Assembly: GCF_016758175.1 (NCBI RefSeq)
Contig: NZ_QYAB01000001.1
Coordinates: 2,025,850 to 2,089,849, forward strand
Direction: 5' to 3'
DNA length: 64,000 nt
Source of the DNA: Leucobacter zeae
GTDB taxonomy: Bacteria > Actinomycetota > Actinomycetes > Actinomycetales > Microbacteriaceae
A program made the translations under genes and the position numbers. The first letter of the stretch is position 1, and every line of letters begins with the position of its first letter. Below are positions 56,029-64,000 of this stretch, one piece after another. The notes under the pieces are model-generated. The model was given only the letters and a program-made list of their open reading frames with translations. It did no database searches and had not been told where the DNA came from.

Positions 56029-57099
56029 TCAGGCGGTGGCGCCCGACGGCGCTGCCGCCTCGCGCCAGCGGCGCCTCGCGCCCGCGTCGAGCCGCAGCCA
56101 GGAGCGATCCCTGATGAAGATCGCGTCGATCGCGATCATCGTGAGCGAGAACCACGGCAGGCCCATCACGACGCCGATCGCGATGTGGAAGCCCAGGATG
56201 CCGACGAGTCCGAAGAGCCGCGTCGGTCGGGTGAGCAGCAGCAGCGGGAACCCGATCTGCAGCAGGATCGACCCCCACGACGCGATCGCCACCATCGGAC
56301 CCCACGTGGTCATGATCTCGGACAGTACGGGCCAGGTGCCGAACCGCATGGTGTGCAGCGGATCGTAGACCGCCCAGCCCCCGGCCCACGGGTCGCCCTG
56401 CGCCTTGTAGAGGCCGCCGGAGACGTAGACGAAGGAGACCTGCGCGACCAGCGCCACCAGCGCGAGGTTGTGGAACACGGTGCCGAGCTGACGGGGCCCG
56501 CTCCCCTCGGGGAACCATTCGCCCTTCCGCTCGCGACGCCGCGCATCGAGCGACCAGCGCGCCGCAGGGTCGGCGAAGAAGAGCAGCATCAGTGCGATGC
56601 GCTGCATATTGTCGCTCTGATCGCCGACCATGTCGTTGACCTCGATGAACGAGACCCAGCCGACGAAGAAGAGCGGCAGCACGATGCGGAACCGCCATCC
56701 GAGGATGAACAGGACCGCGAGCCCGATGAGCACGACGTACCAGAACGTGAACCAGAAGTCGTTCGCCGCGACCCGGTGGAACAGGCTGAAGATCCAGATG
56801 TTCGGGAAGTCGCTGACCGCCTGCTCGATCTCGCCGTTCCAGGCCGATCCCGAGCCGAACGTGTACAGGCGGGTCCCGAAGTTCGAGAGCAGGAGCCCGA
56901 GCATCGCGAGGCCGAAGAGCATTCGGGTCACCGCAAGGCCGTACAGCGCCTTCTTCCCGTCGAAGAGCCAGCGCTCGCAGAACTCGACCGCGGCGCCGAG
57001 ACTCTCGATCAGGCCGTTCCATGCCGCCGCGATCAGGCTCCCGATGAAGGCGCCGACGCGCGCGACCGCGGACCGGCCCGTTCCGCCCTGCGCGCTCAT
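56029..57099 (-). CDS. HTTM-domain membrane protein
   Basis: 356 residues, about six to eight membrane helices. Matches the HTTM domain found in vitamin-K-dependent gamma-carboxylase relatives: RMLFGLAMLGLLLSNFGTRL, WIFSLFHRVAAND, the conserved QSDNMQRIALMLLFFADP, and YVSGGLYKAQGDPW. Whether it has any carboxylase-like chemistry is unknown. The ATG overlaps the DUF5819 stop as ATGA, so the two are produced together. Confidence 0.85.
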   Translation of the reverse strand: MSAQGGTGRSAVARVGAFIGSLIAAAWNGLIESLGAAVEFCERWLFDGKKALYGLAVTRMLFGLAMLGLLLSNFGTRLYTFGSGSAWNGEIEQAVSDFPNIWIFSLFHRVAANDFWFTFWYVVLIGLAVLFILGWRFRIVLPLFFVGWVSFIEVNDMVGDQSDNMQRIALMLLFFADPAARWSLDARRRERKGEWFPEGSGPRQLGTVFHNLALVALVAQVSFVYVSGGLYKAQGDPWAGGWAVYDPLHTMRFGTWPVLSEIMTTWGPMVAIASWGSILLQIGFPLLLLTRPTRLFGLVGILGFHIAIGVVMGLPWFSLTMIAIDAIFIRDRSWLRLDAGARRRWREAAAPSGATA

Positions 57100-57932
57100 C
57101 CGCTGATCCTCTCGTACTGGGCGCGGAACGTCCGCGCGAAGTTCTCATCGTTCTGGCCGGGCTCCACGACGAGCTCGCGCCATCCCGATTCCGTCATCTG
57201 GGGGTCGGGGCGCTGGGCGTCGGGGTTCTTCCGTTCGCCGAACGGCACGATGTTCTGGCGGCTCACGCGGAACTGGACCGCGGCGATGTCCTCGCCCCAG
57301 ATCGCGCGGGCCACCTGGGTGGCGTACGCGGCCGAGATATGCTCCTGCGCCAGGTAGGCGTCGACCTGCTCGGTCGAGGCGCGGTCGCTGCCGAGGTCGG
57401 ACCCGTCGACCTCCACCGCGCCCGCGGCCAGCTCGTCGCGCATCCGCGTCTCCCAGTCATCGCCGCGGTACGCCCCGGCGACGAGGTCCTTCTGCGCGCC
57501 GCCCAGGGCATCGTACGCGTCCTTGAACCCCGACGCGACCTCGGAGGACTGGATGCCAGCGCGCGGGGGGAAGAGGTTGTACCGGATCATCGACAGCTCG
57601 ACGTCGGTCGCACTGACCCATCCCGTCTCGGTCTCGCCGTCGGCGAGGATCGCGCGCACGTTGAAGTGGTAGTCGCCGTTGATCGGCTCGGGCGCGAAGA
57701 CGCTCCACGATTGGCCGAACATCGGCAGCATGTAGGAGCTCAGGGCATTGCCCGGCACCACTTCGCGCAGCGGGGAGTACGGCGCGATCCACAGGAACGA
57801 CGCGAAGACCTGCCACGCCGTCAGCACGACCGCGCCCGCGGCGATCGCCCGCACCCACCAGGCCCGCTTCGGCGTCGGGCGGAGCGCCTCTCGGCTCGTC
57901 GGCGCCTCCGTGCGCGCGTCTTCGCTCTCCAC
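57096..57932 (-). CDS. DUF5819 family protein
   Basis: 278 residues. One N-terminal membrane helix (AIAAGAVVLTAWQVFASFLW) followed by an extracytoplasmic domain with the family block MLPMFGQSWSVFAPEPINGD and ELSMIRYNLFPPR. DUF5819 is repeatedly found next to HTTM genes in actinobacteria; no function is known. The GTG has GGGGGATTGA upstream. First gene of the pair. Confidence 0.83.
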   Translation of the reverse strand: MESEDARTEAPTSREALRPTPKRAWWVRAIAAGAVVLTAWQVFASFLWIAPYSPLREVVPGNALSSYMLPMFGQSWSVFAPEPINGDYHFNVRAILADGETETGWVSATDVELSMIRYNLFPPRAGIQSSEVASGFKDAYDALGGAQKDLVAGAYRGDDWETRMRDELAAGAVEVDGSDLGSDRASTEQVDAYLAQEHISAAYATQVARAIWGEDIAAVQFRVSRQNIVPFGERKNPDAQRPDPQMTESGWRELVVEPGQNDENFARTFRAQYERISG

Positions 57933-57967
57933 TCAATCCCCCTCGAGTTCGATCCCCTGCGGCAACA

Positions 57968-59611
57968 TTACACTTCTCCGGCGTCCCGGCCGCGCCGCCG
58001 GGCGACGGCGCGGATCGCGACGGCGGACGCGGTGCCGGCGAGGCCGACGACGATCCAGGCTCCGGCGATGCCCGATCCGAAGCGGATCGCTGGGGTCTCG
58101 CCGGCCGAGAGCGGCACGTCGGCGGTCATGGCGCCTGCGGTGAACGGCGCGATCGCCGCGAGGTCGGAACCCTCCGGGTCGATCGTCGCACTCGTGCCGA
58201 CCGTCGAGATGTTGACGACGGCCCGACCGGTCTCGATCGCGCGGAGCCGCGCGATCGCGAGCTGCTGGGCGCTCTCGTCCGTCCGCCCGAAGTCCGCGTT
58301 GTTGGTCGGGGCGAGGATCACTTCGGCGCCGGCGTCGACCATGGCGACCGCTTGGGCGTCGAACGTGATGTCGAAGCAGATCGCGACTCCGGCGCGCACC
58401 GGCCCGGAATCCCCCGGAACGTCGACGGCGGCCGGCCGCACCCCCGGCGTGTACTCGAGCTGCACGAGGTCGACGAGGTCGGGGGCGAGCGCGTGGAAGA
58501 AGTCGCGGTTCGGCATGTACTCAGCGAACGGCACGGGGAAGCGCTTGTCGTAGCGCCCCCCGCTCGCGCCGTCCGGCCCCCAGACCACCGCGCTGTTGCT
58601 GTAGCTGCCGTCGTCGTTCGGCAGCACCGTTCCGACGAGGATCGGGGCGTCGGCCCGCTCGGCCAGCCGGGCGACCCTGAGCTCGGCGAGCGGATTGTTC
58701 GTGAAGTCGAACTCTCCGCTGTTCTCCGGCCAGACGATCAGATCGACGCGGTCGTCCGCGCGCTCGAGCTCGTCGAGGAGCCGCTCGGTCGCCGCGAGGT
58801 GGTCGCCGAGCACCGACCCCGAGTCGCGGTCGTCGAAGATGCCCGACTTCGAGTTGCCCTGGACCGCGGCGACCCTGAGCGTGCCGGTCCGTTCGAGCGG
58901 CGCGGCCGGAACGGCGGCGAGCCCGAGCAGCAGCGCGACGCCCGCGGCCGCAGCGATCGCGATAGCCCGACGGGATCGGAGGACCCGGTCCGCTCCGCCC
59001 GCCGCCCCGGCGAACCAGGCCGCGACCGGCAGCGCGCAGGCGAGCGCGATCGCGCCCGAGAGGCCGGAGAACCCGAACCACGACACGGACTGCGCGAGCG
59101 GGCCGTCCGCCTGGGTGTGCGCGAGGCGACCCCAGGCGAAACCGCCGTAGGGCCACGAGCCCTGCACGCTCTCGCGCGCCACCCAGAGTCCCGCGACCGC
59201 GAGCGCCTGCGTCGCGATCAGCGCGACGCTCCCCCTGGCCCCGCCGAGCCTCGGGATCCGTTCCCGCCCGAGCGCGAGGCCGCGAGTGGTGATCGCCGCC
59301 AGGACGCCGAAGAGCGCGAACCACAGGATCATGACGGCGCAGAGGCCGAGCCACGGCACGGGGCCCAGGTAGAGCGTGAGCCACGAGATGTGGGGCATCC
59401 AGAACGCGGCGCCCGCGAGGAACCCCGCGCCGAGTCCCGCGCGGACCCCCTGGTTCCAGATCGCAGCGCACACGAGCGCGCATCCGAGGAACGCGGCGGG
59501 CCACCAGGCGACGCCCGGGCTGGCGACGTCGAGAAGCAGCCCGCCAGCGACGGCAGCAGGCAACGCGAGGACGACGGGGAGGCGGCGCGGGGCTCCGGCT
59601 CTGCCGGTCAC
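57968..59611 (-). CDS. lnt: Apolipoprotein N-acyltransferase
   Basis: Adds the third acyl chain to lipoproteins. 547 residues: six or so N-terminal membrane helices, then a nitrilase domain with the Glu-Lys-Cys triad in VWPENSGEF, RYDKRFPVPFAEYMP and AICFDITFD, and a final membrane helix. The GTG overlaps the helicase stop as GTGA. The cutinase-like lipoprotein and CtaC in this window are plausible substrates. Confidence 0.92.
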   Translation of the reverse strand: MTGRAGAPRRLPVVLALPAAVAGGLLLDVASPGVAWWPAAFLGCALVCAAIWNQGVRAGLGAGFLAGAAFWMPHISWLTLYLGPVPWLGLCAVMILWFALFGVLAAITTRGLALGRERIPRLGGARGSVALIATQALAVAGLWVARESVQGSWPYGGFAWGRLAHTQADGPLAQSVSWFGFSGLSGAIALACALPVAAWFAGAAGGADRVLRSRRAIAIAAAAGVALLLGLAAVPAAPLERTGTLRVAAVQGNSKSGIFDDRDSGSVLGDHLAATERLLDELERADDRVDLIVWPENSGEFDFTNNPLAELRVARLAERADAPILVGTVLPNDDGSYSNSAVVWGPDGASGGRYDKRFPVPFAEYMPNRDFFHALAPDLVDLVQLEYTPGVRPAAVDVPGDSGPVRAGVAICFDITFDAQAVAMVDAGAEVILAPTNNADFGRTDESAQQLAIARLRAIETGRAVVNISTVGTSATIDPEGSDLAAIAPFTAGAMTADVPLSAGETPAIRFGSGIAGAWIVVGLAGTASAVAIRAVARRRGRDAGEV

Positions 59612-61866
59612 GAGGTGCTCGAGGCTTCCACGATCCCCCGCTTCACCGAGCGGCGCGCCTCGCGAGCGAGACGCGCGAGTTCCTCGAGCCGTCCGTCGGC
59701 GTCGATCCCGGCGGCCGAGGCGGCTTCGCACGCTTGCCTGATCTGGTCGAGCAGGTCGATCGTCTGCTTCGCCCAGCGCACGAAGTCGCCCGCGCCGATG
59801 CCCGACCGTTCCAGGATCCGTTCGATCCTGCCGCCCGATGCCCAGTCGTGCATCGTCGCCGCGAGACCGGCGTGCGGCATCTCCGGCCGCGGGAGTCGAT
59901 GCCGCTCGGCGAGGTCGTCGACGCGCACCCAGGCGTTGAGCACGCGGTCGAGCGCCTCCGCGAAGCCCGCCCCGCCCGGCAGCCGCGGCTCGCCCTCGTC
60001 ATCGCGCCGCGGCTCGTAGCTCAGCACGCAGCACATCGCGGCGATCCCCGCGGCGTCGAGACCGCGCAGCAGATCGTGCCTGAGGCACTCCGCGACGAGC
60101 AGATCCCGCTCGCCGTAGATGCGCCGCAGCAGCTCGCCCCACGCCGTGACCTCGATCCGATCGCGTCCGGACTGCTCGAGATATCCGAGCTCGAGCAGTT
60201 CCTCGACGACGCGATCGAACGTCCGGGCGATCGTACCGGTGCGCGACGCGATCTGCCTGCGGCCCCGTTCGATCCGCCGCCTCAGCTTGCGTGCGCGGTC
60301 CTCCCATCGCTTGCGATCGGATCCCTGCGAGCGCTCCACTGCGGCGTCGTACCCGGCCAGGGACTCCTGCTCGGCGCGCAGCTCGCGCGCGTGATCCACG
60401 ACGGCCCGGTCGGCCTGGAACTGCGCGAAGGAGCGCTCGAGGAGGTCCCGCGCGGTGGCGCGATCCATGCGCTGCAGCAGGTTCACCGCCATGTTCGGGG
60501 TCGGGCGGAAGCTCGATCGTACCGGGAACGACCGGGCACCCGCCAGGTGCGCGAGCGCGTCGAGGTCGACATCGTCGCTCCAGAGCACGACCGCATGCCC
60601 CTCGGTGTCGATGCCGCGTCGTCCGGCTCGGCCGGTGAGCTGGGTGTACTCGCCCGAGGTCAGCGGTACGCGCTCCTCGCCGTTGTACTTGTCGAGCCGC
60701 TCGATCGCGACCGCGCGCGCGGGCATGTTGATGCCGAGCGCGAGCGTCTCGGTGGCGAAGACCAGCTTCACGAGCCGGCGCTGGAACAGCTGTTCGACGA
60801 CCGCCTTGAACCCGGGCAGCAGGCCGGCGTGATGTGCCGCCACGCCGCGCTCGAGCCCCGCGAGCCAGTCGCGCGCGCCGAGCACGCGCTGCTCCTCGTC
60901 GCTCATTCCGCGGAGCTCGGCCCGGGCGACGCGCCGGATCTCCTGCCGCTCCTCGCGCGTCGTGAGCGCGATGCCCTCGCGCAGGCACTGCTGCACCGCC
61001 TGGTCGCAGCCGTTGCGGCTGAAGACGAACACGATCGCCGGCAGCAGGTCCGTCTCGTCGAGCGCGCGCGCGATGTCGGACCGGGAGACGCGGCGGCCGC
61101 GTCGCACGGGAGCACGCCCCCGCGACCGCTCCCTGCCGCGGGCGCTTCCGCTGCGCGCCTCGAGCATGCGCAGCTCCGGGTTCAGCCGTGCGCGCCCGCC
61201 GTCGCCCGCGACGGTGAGGGGCAGCAGCGCCTTCGGGGTGAGGACATGCTGGTAGAGCGGCACCGGCCGGTGCTCCGAGAGCACGACATCGGTGTCGCCT
61301 CGGACGGCGTGCATCCAGTCGCCGAACTCCTCGGCGTTCGACACCGTCGCCGAGAGACCGACGATGCGCACGTGCGGCGGCAGGTGCAGGATGATCTCCT
61401 CCCACACGGCGCCGCGGAAGCGATCGCCCAGGTAGTGCACCTCGTCGAGGACGACGAACGCGAGATCGTCGAGCCTGCGCTCCCCCGGCCCCTCGGCGTC
61501 GTCGGCGTAGATCATGTTCCGCAGCACCTCGGTGGTCATGACCACTACGGGCGCGTCGCCGCGGATGTTGACGTCGCCGGTGAGCAGACCGACTTCGTCC
61601 TCGCCGTAGGCATCGCAGAGCTCCCGGAACTTCTGGTTGGAGAGCGCCTTGATGGGCGCCGTGTAGAAGATCCGCGCGTCCCGCTCGCGCCTGGCGAGGT
61701 AGACCGCGAACTCGGCGACCGTCGTCTTCCCCGAACCCGTCGGCGCCGCGACGAGCACGCTGCGGCCCGCCTCGAGTCGTTCGCAGGCGGTCCGCTGGAA
61801 GGCGTCGAGGGGGTACCCGAGACGCCCGGCGAAGTGCGCCAGCGCGGGGTACTCGGCCTCGGTCAT
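59608..61866 (-). CDS. helY: DEVH-box RNA/DNA helicase, HelY/Mtr4-like
   Basis: 752 residues. Superfamily 2 Ski2-like helicase: Q-region DAFQRTACERL, Walker A APTGSGKTT (41-49), DEVH in FVVLDEVHYLGD, motif III GLSATVSN, and motif VI QLTGRAGRRGID. The long C-terminal arch and helical domains follow, including LLELGYLEQ and AAMCCVLSYEPR. Shorter than mycobacterial HelY (about 900). Overlaps tatC by 4 bp. Role in RNA turnover or repair not settled. Confidence 0.92.
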   Translation of the reverse strand: MTEAEYPALAHFAGRLGYPLDAFQRTACERLEAGRSVLVAAPTGSGKTTVAEFAVYLARRERDARIFYTAPIKALSNQKFRELCDAYGEDEVGLLTGDVNIRGDAPVVVMTTEVLRNMIYADDAEGPGERRLDDLAFVVLDEVHYLGDRFRGAVWEEIILHLPPHVRIVGLSATVSNAEEFGDWMHAVRGDTDVVLSEHRPVPLYQHVLTPKALLPLTVAGDGGRARLNPELRMLEARSGSARGRERSRGRAPVRRGRRVSRSDIARALDETDLLPAIVFVFSRNGCDQAVQQCLREGIALTTREERQEIRRVARAELRGMSDEEQRVLGARDWLAGLERGVAAHHAGLLPGFKAVVEQLFQRRLVKLVFATETLALGINMPARAVAIERLDKYNGEERVPLTSGEYTQLTGRAGRRGIDTEGHAVVLWSDDVDLDALAHLAGARSFPVRSSFRPTPNMAVNLLQRMDRATARDLLERSFAQFQADRAVVDHARELRAEQESLAGYDAAVERSQGSDRKRWEDRARKLRRRIERGRRQIASRTGTIARTFDRVVEELLELGYLEQSGRDRIEVTAWGELLRRIYGERDLLVAECLRHDLLRGLDAAGIAAMCCVLSYEPRRDDEGEPRLPGGAGFAEALDRVLNAWVRVDDLAERHRLPRPEMPHAGLAATMHDWASGGRIERILERSGIGAGDFVRWAKQTIDLLDQIRQACEAASAAGIDADGRLEELARLAREARRSVKRGIVEASSTS

Positions 61867-62744
61867 GCAGTGCCCTTCGGTCGTGACGAATCCGTGCGGG
61901 CGGCGCCCCGGCCTGGTCGGCCCTGCGGACCGGAGTCGTCGAGCTCGGCGACGTCGATCCCGTACTCGGCGAGTTCGTCGCCGCGCCGCTTGTCCGCTCT
62001 CCGGTCGTGGAGCACGGCGATGCCCGCCGCGATGAAGTAGAGGACGACCATCGGAGCGGCCAGCAGGAACATGCTCATCATGTCGGCGGCGGGGGTCGCG
62101 ATCGCGGCGAACAGGATGATGACGATGATCGCGACCCTCCAGCTCTTCAGGATCGATGCCCCGCGGAGCACGCCGAAGAAGTTGAGGAGCACCAGGAACG
62201 CCGGCATGACGAAGCCGACGCCGACCGCGAGCAGCAGCTTCGTCGCGAAGTCGAGATAGCTGCGCGCCGAGAGGTTGAACGTGTCCTCGTCGGCCTGGAA
62301 GCTCGCGAGCAGGCGCACGATGTTCGGCAGTACGAGCCAGCCCGCGTATGCGCCCCCGAGGAAGAGCGGCACCGCCGCGGCGAGGAACCCCACGCCGTTG
62401 AGCTTCTCCCGGCGCGTGAGCGCCGGAGCCACGAACGCCCAGATCTGGTAGAGCCAGACGGGCGACGCGATCAGCACCGCGATGAAGAGCGCGATCTGCA
62501 CCCGGGTGTCGAAGCCGCTCGAGATGTCACCGTAGGAGATGACCGCGTCGCGCCCCTGCAGACGCAGATCGTTGATGGGGCGCCGCAGCATGTCCCATAC
62601 CCAGGGGGTCAGGAACCAGCCCGCGACGACGCCGACGACGATCGCGATCGCCGAGATGATGAGTCGTTTGCGGAACTCGACGAGGTGCGCACCGAGGCTC
62701 ATGCGCCCTTCGGGATTGCGCGGCGCGCGCGCGGCTCTGACCAT
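61863..62744 (-). CDS. tatC: Sec-independent protein translocase TatC
   Basis: Receptor subunit for twin-arginine signal peptides. 293 residues, six membrane helices: HLVEFRKRLIISAIAIVVG at the N terminus, LYQIWAFVAPALTRREK, and a last helix near MMSMFLLAAPMVVLYFIAAG. The tail is charged and longer than usual. The window shows no tatA or tatB. Probably leaderless. Confidence 0.95.
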   Translation of the reverse strand: MVRAARAPRNPEGRMSLGAHLVEFRKRLIISAIAIVVGVVAGWFLTPWVWDMLRRPINDLRLQGRDAVISYGDISSGFDTRVQIALFIAVLIASPVWLYQIWAFVAPALTRREKLNGVGFLAAAVPLFLGGAYAGWLVLPNIVRLLASFQADEDTFNLSARSYLDFATKLLLAVGVGFVMPAFLVLLNFFGVLRGASILKSWRVAIIVIILFAAIATPAADMMSMFLLAAPMVVLYFIAAGIAVLHDRRADKRRGDELAEYGIDVAELDDSGPQGRPGRGAARTDSSRPKGTA

Positions 62745-62756
62745 TCGCCCAGTTTA
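62744..62756 (-). promoter_or_regulatory. Leaderless promoter of tatC-helY-lnt
   Basis: On the minus strand TAAACT (62756-62751) lies 6 nt before the ATG, within the 46-bp gap to pafC. Confidence 0.55.
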
Positions 62757-62790
62757 TCCCAGGCGCGCCTGGGGGGCCGCGTTCACGCGC

Positions 62791-63813
62791 CTATCCACCG
62801 TACGCGGCGAGGGATCGCGCCGCCCAGTCGCGCACGAGCTCCACCGCCGTCTCGGGGGACACGACGACCACATCGCCCGGGGCCACGAGCACCGCGCGGA
62901 TCGCGGCCTCCGGGTACCACGCAGCGATGCGCACCGCGACCCATCCCTCCTCGGGCTGGCCGATCGGCTCTGGGCGGAACCCCTGCAACCGCGGCAGCGC
63001 CCGCTCGCGCACGCGCGCGACGATCTCGATCCCCCGATCGGAATCCGCGGCGGCGCGCTCCCGGCCGCTCCGGGCGGCGGCCGCCGGGTCCGGCCCCTCC
63101 GCCGCGCGATCAGATGCGCCGCGCGAGCGCGCGTCGTCCTCCGGATCCGGACCCTCGGCGCGTCTCAGCGAAGCGATCTGGTCCACGCGGAACGTCCGGT
63201 CCGCCTCGCGTTCGAAGCAGAACCCCCGCAGGTACCAGGTGCCCCCGCCCTGCGTCAGCGCGTACGGTGCGACGGTGCGCGAGGTCTGGCTCCCCGAGGC
63301 GTCGCGGTAGGCGAACTCCAGGCGTCCGCCCGAGTCGATCGCCGCGAGGATCTCCGCCACCCGCGGATCCTCTCGATCCGCGGTCACCGTGATCCCCGCG
63401 CGCCCGGCGGAGCCGAGCGCTGCTCCGAGCTTCTCGGCCGTGGCACGCGCGAGCGCCGCGTCCGCCTCACCGAGCACCCCGGTGAGCGCCTGCAGCCCCG
63501 CGATGAGCGCGGCGGTCTCCGTCGGCGCGAACCTCGGCGCGTCGTCGACTGCGACGGTGCGCGTGAGGCTCACGACGTCGTGCTGCTCGAGGGCGTCCCA
63601 GTCGATGTCGAACAGGTCCTCGTGCTGATAGCTGAGGGTCTCGCCAGGCACCCCGGCAGTGCCGAGGAACCGGACCAGCGCGCGCAGCAGCGCCGGCCGC
63701 ACCGAGAACGCCTCGGCAAGCTCGTCGATCGTCGTCGGCCCGTGCTCGCGCAGATACGGGACGAGCGAGAGCAGCAGAAGCACCCGATCGGGTGCGAGCA
63801 GCGCCTTATCCAC
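62791..63813 (-). CDS. pafC: WYL-domain transcriptional regulator PafC
   Basis: 340 residues: an N-terminal winged helix (VLLLLSLVPYLREHG...IDELAEAFSVRPALLRALV), a WYL domain with GGTWYLRGFCFEREADRTFRVDQI, an acidic insertion rich in Ala/Asp/Pro, and a C-terminal WCX part. With PafB it activates the RecA-independent DNA damage response in mycobacteria. GTG at 63813 has AGGAGGTG upstream and overlaps the pafB end by 8 bp. Confidence 0.9.
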   Translation of the reverse strand: MDKALLAPDRVLLLLSLVPYLREHGPTTIDELAEAFSVRPALLRALVRFLGTAGVPGETLSYQHEDLFDIDWDALEQHDVVSLTRTVAVDDAPRFAPTETAALIAGLQALTGVLGEADAALARATAEKLGAALGSAGRAGITVTADREDPRVAEILAAIDSGGRLEFAYRDASGSQTSRTVAPYALTQGGGTWYLRGFCFEREADRTFRVDQIASLRRAEGPDPEDDARSRGASDRAAEGPDPAAAARSGRERAAADSDRGIEIVARVRERALPRLQGFRPEPIGQPEEGWVAVRIAAWYPEAAIRAVLVAPGDVVVVSPETAVELVRDWAARSLAAYGG

Positions 63814-64000
63814 GGGACACCTCCTGCGCATCCGGGAGCGTTCTCCCTGCGTCGTGCGCCCCGGCGACAGCGCAGATGCGGCCCACGACGAGGTCGCGCA
63901 GCGAGGCGGGAGCGCGAACCACGACGTCAGGTCCGAAGGCGACGAGCTCGTCGGCGAGGACGTGCGGGTCGAGCGCGTCGATGGTCATCTCCACGGAGGC
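63806..64000 (-). CDS. pafB: WYL-domain regulator PafB, C-terminal fragment at window edge
   Basis: The last 64 residues only, including DELVAFGPDVVVRAPASLR, typical of the C-terminal WCX domain. The rest lies beyond the window. Identified mainly by its overlap with pafC and by the known pafB-pafC order. Confidence 0.75.
   Translation of the reverse strand, partial: ASVEMTIDALDPHVLADELVAFGPDVVVRAPASLRDLVVGRICAVAGAHDAGRTLPDAQEVSRG

Overview
The window is high-GC DNA (roughly 70% GC by eye) and reads as actinobacterial chromosome. The gene families point to Micrococcales, most likely Microbacteriaceae and possibly Leucobacter-like. Supporting markers are RbpA, OpcA, a QcrCAB/CtaCDEF bcc-aa3 respiratory supercomplex, PafBC-TatC-HelY-Lnt synteny, DUF3043, DUF3099, and many overlapping GTGA/ATGA gene junctions. 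The genus is a guess. The window is almost wholly housekeeping chromosome. I see no phage, insertion sequence, CRISPR array, tRNA or rRNA.

Layout: 0.1-0.5 kb rbpA, facing the tkt-tal-pgi operon (0.6-5.5 kb, minus). ctaB and ctaA (5.6-7.7 kb) converge on a repeat-bearing spacer. A SUF Fe-S operon (sufB-sufD-Rieske ferredoxin-sufC-sufT, 7.9-12.0 kb) abuts zwf-opcA-gnd-pgl (12.0-16.7 kb), the oxidative pentose phosphate branch. Next come an ABC-F ATPase, a four-gene overlapping minus operon (DUF3099, a small cysteine protein, SURF1, a cutinase-like lipoprotein), fabG, an isocitrate-lyase-family enzyme, serB, a lone ABC ATPase and rpmE2 with a structured leader. From 24.5 to 30.8 kb there are an exonuclease, two hydrolases, a SpoU methyltransferase, a PAP2 phosphatase, trpF and an M23 peptidase. 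trpD diverges from ctaE-qcrC-qcrA-qcrB (32.1-36.3 kb). erpA-ctaC-ctaD-ctaF-GNAT-TetR runs on the minus strand (41.8-37.3 kb). A minus-strand block follows: a methyltransferase, hisD, nrdR, pyrD (47-42.5 kb). Then come gltB-gltD (53.9-47.8 kb), an SDR enzyme, a second rbpA paralogue, DUF5819-HTTM, and pafB(partial)-pafC, tatC-helY-lnt at the right end.

Functionally, much of the window serves aerobic respiration (heme A synthesis by CtaB/CtaA, SURF1, oxidase and bc1 subunits, Fe-S assembly) and NADPH supply (zwf-opcA-gnd-pgl, with GltBD as a major NADPH consumer).

The less ordinary signals are these: two related extragenic hairpins (28.0 and 54.4 kb) that keep pairing by compensatory change and sit beside short tandem arrays; twelve genes with a TANNNT-like -10 hexamer exactly 6 or 7 nt before the start codon (leaderless architecture); an operator-like palindrome in the ctaE promoter; two divergent RbpA proteins; missing tatA, sufS, sufU and sufR at their usual places; and the HTTM/DUF5819 membrane pair. 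I did not find a clearly new multi-gene system. The hairpin plus array loci are the best candidate for something undescribed.
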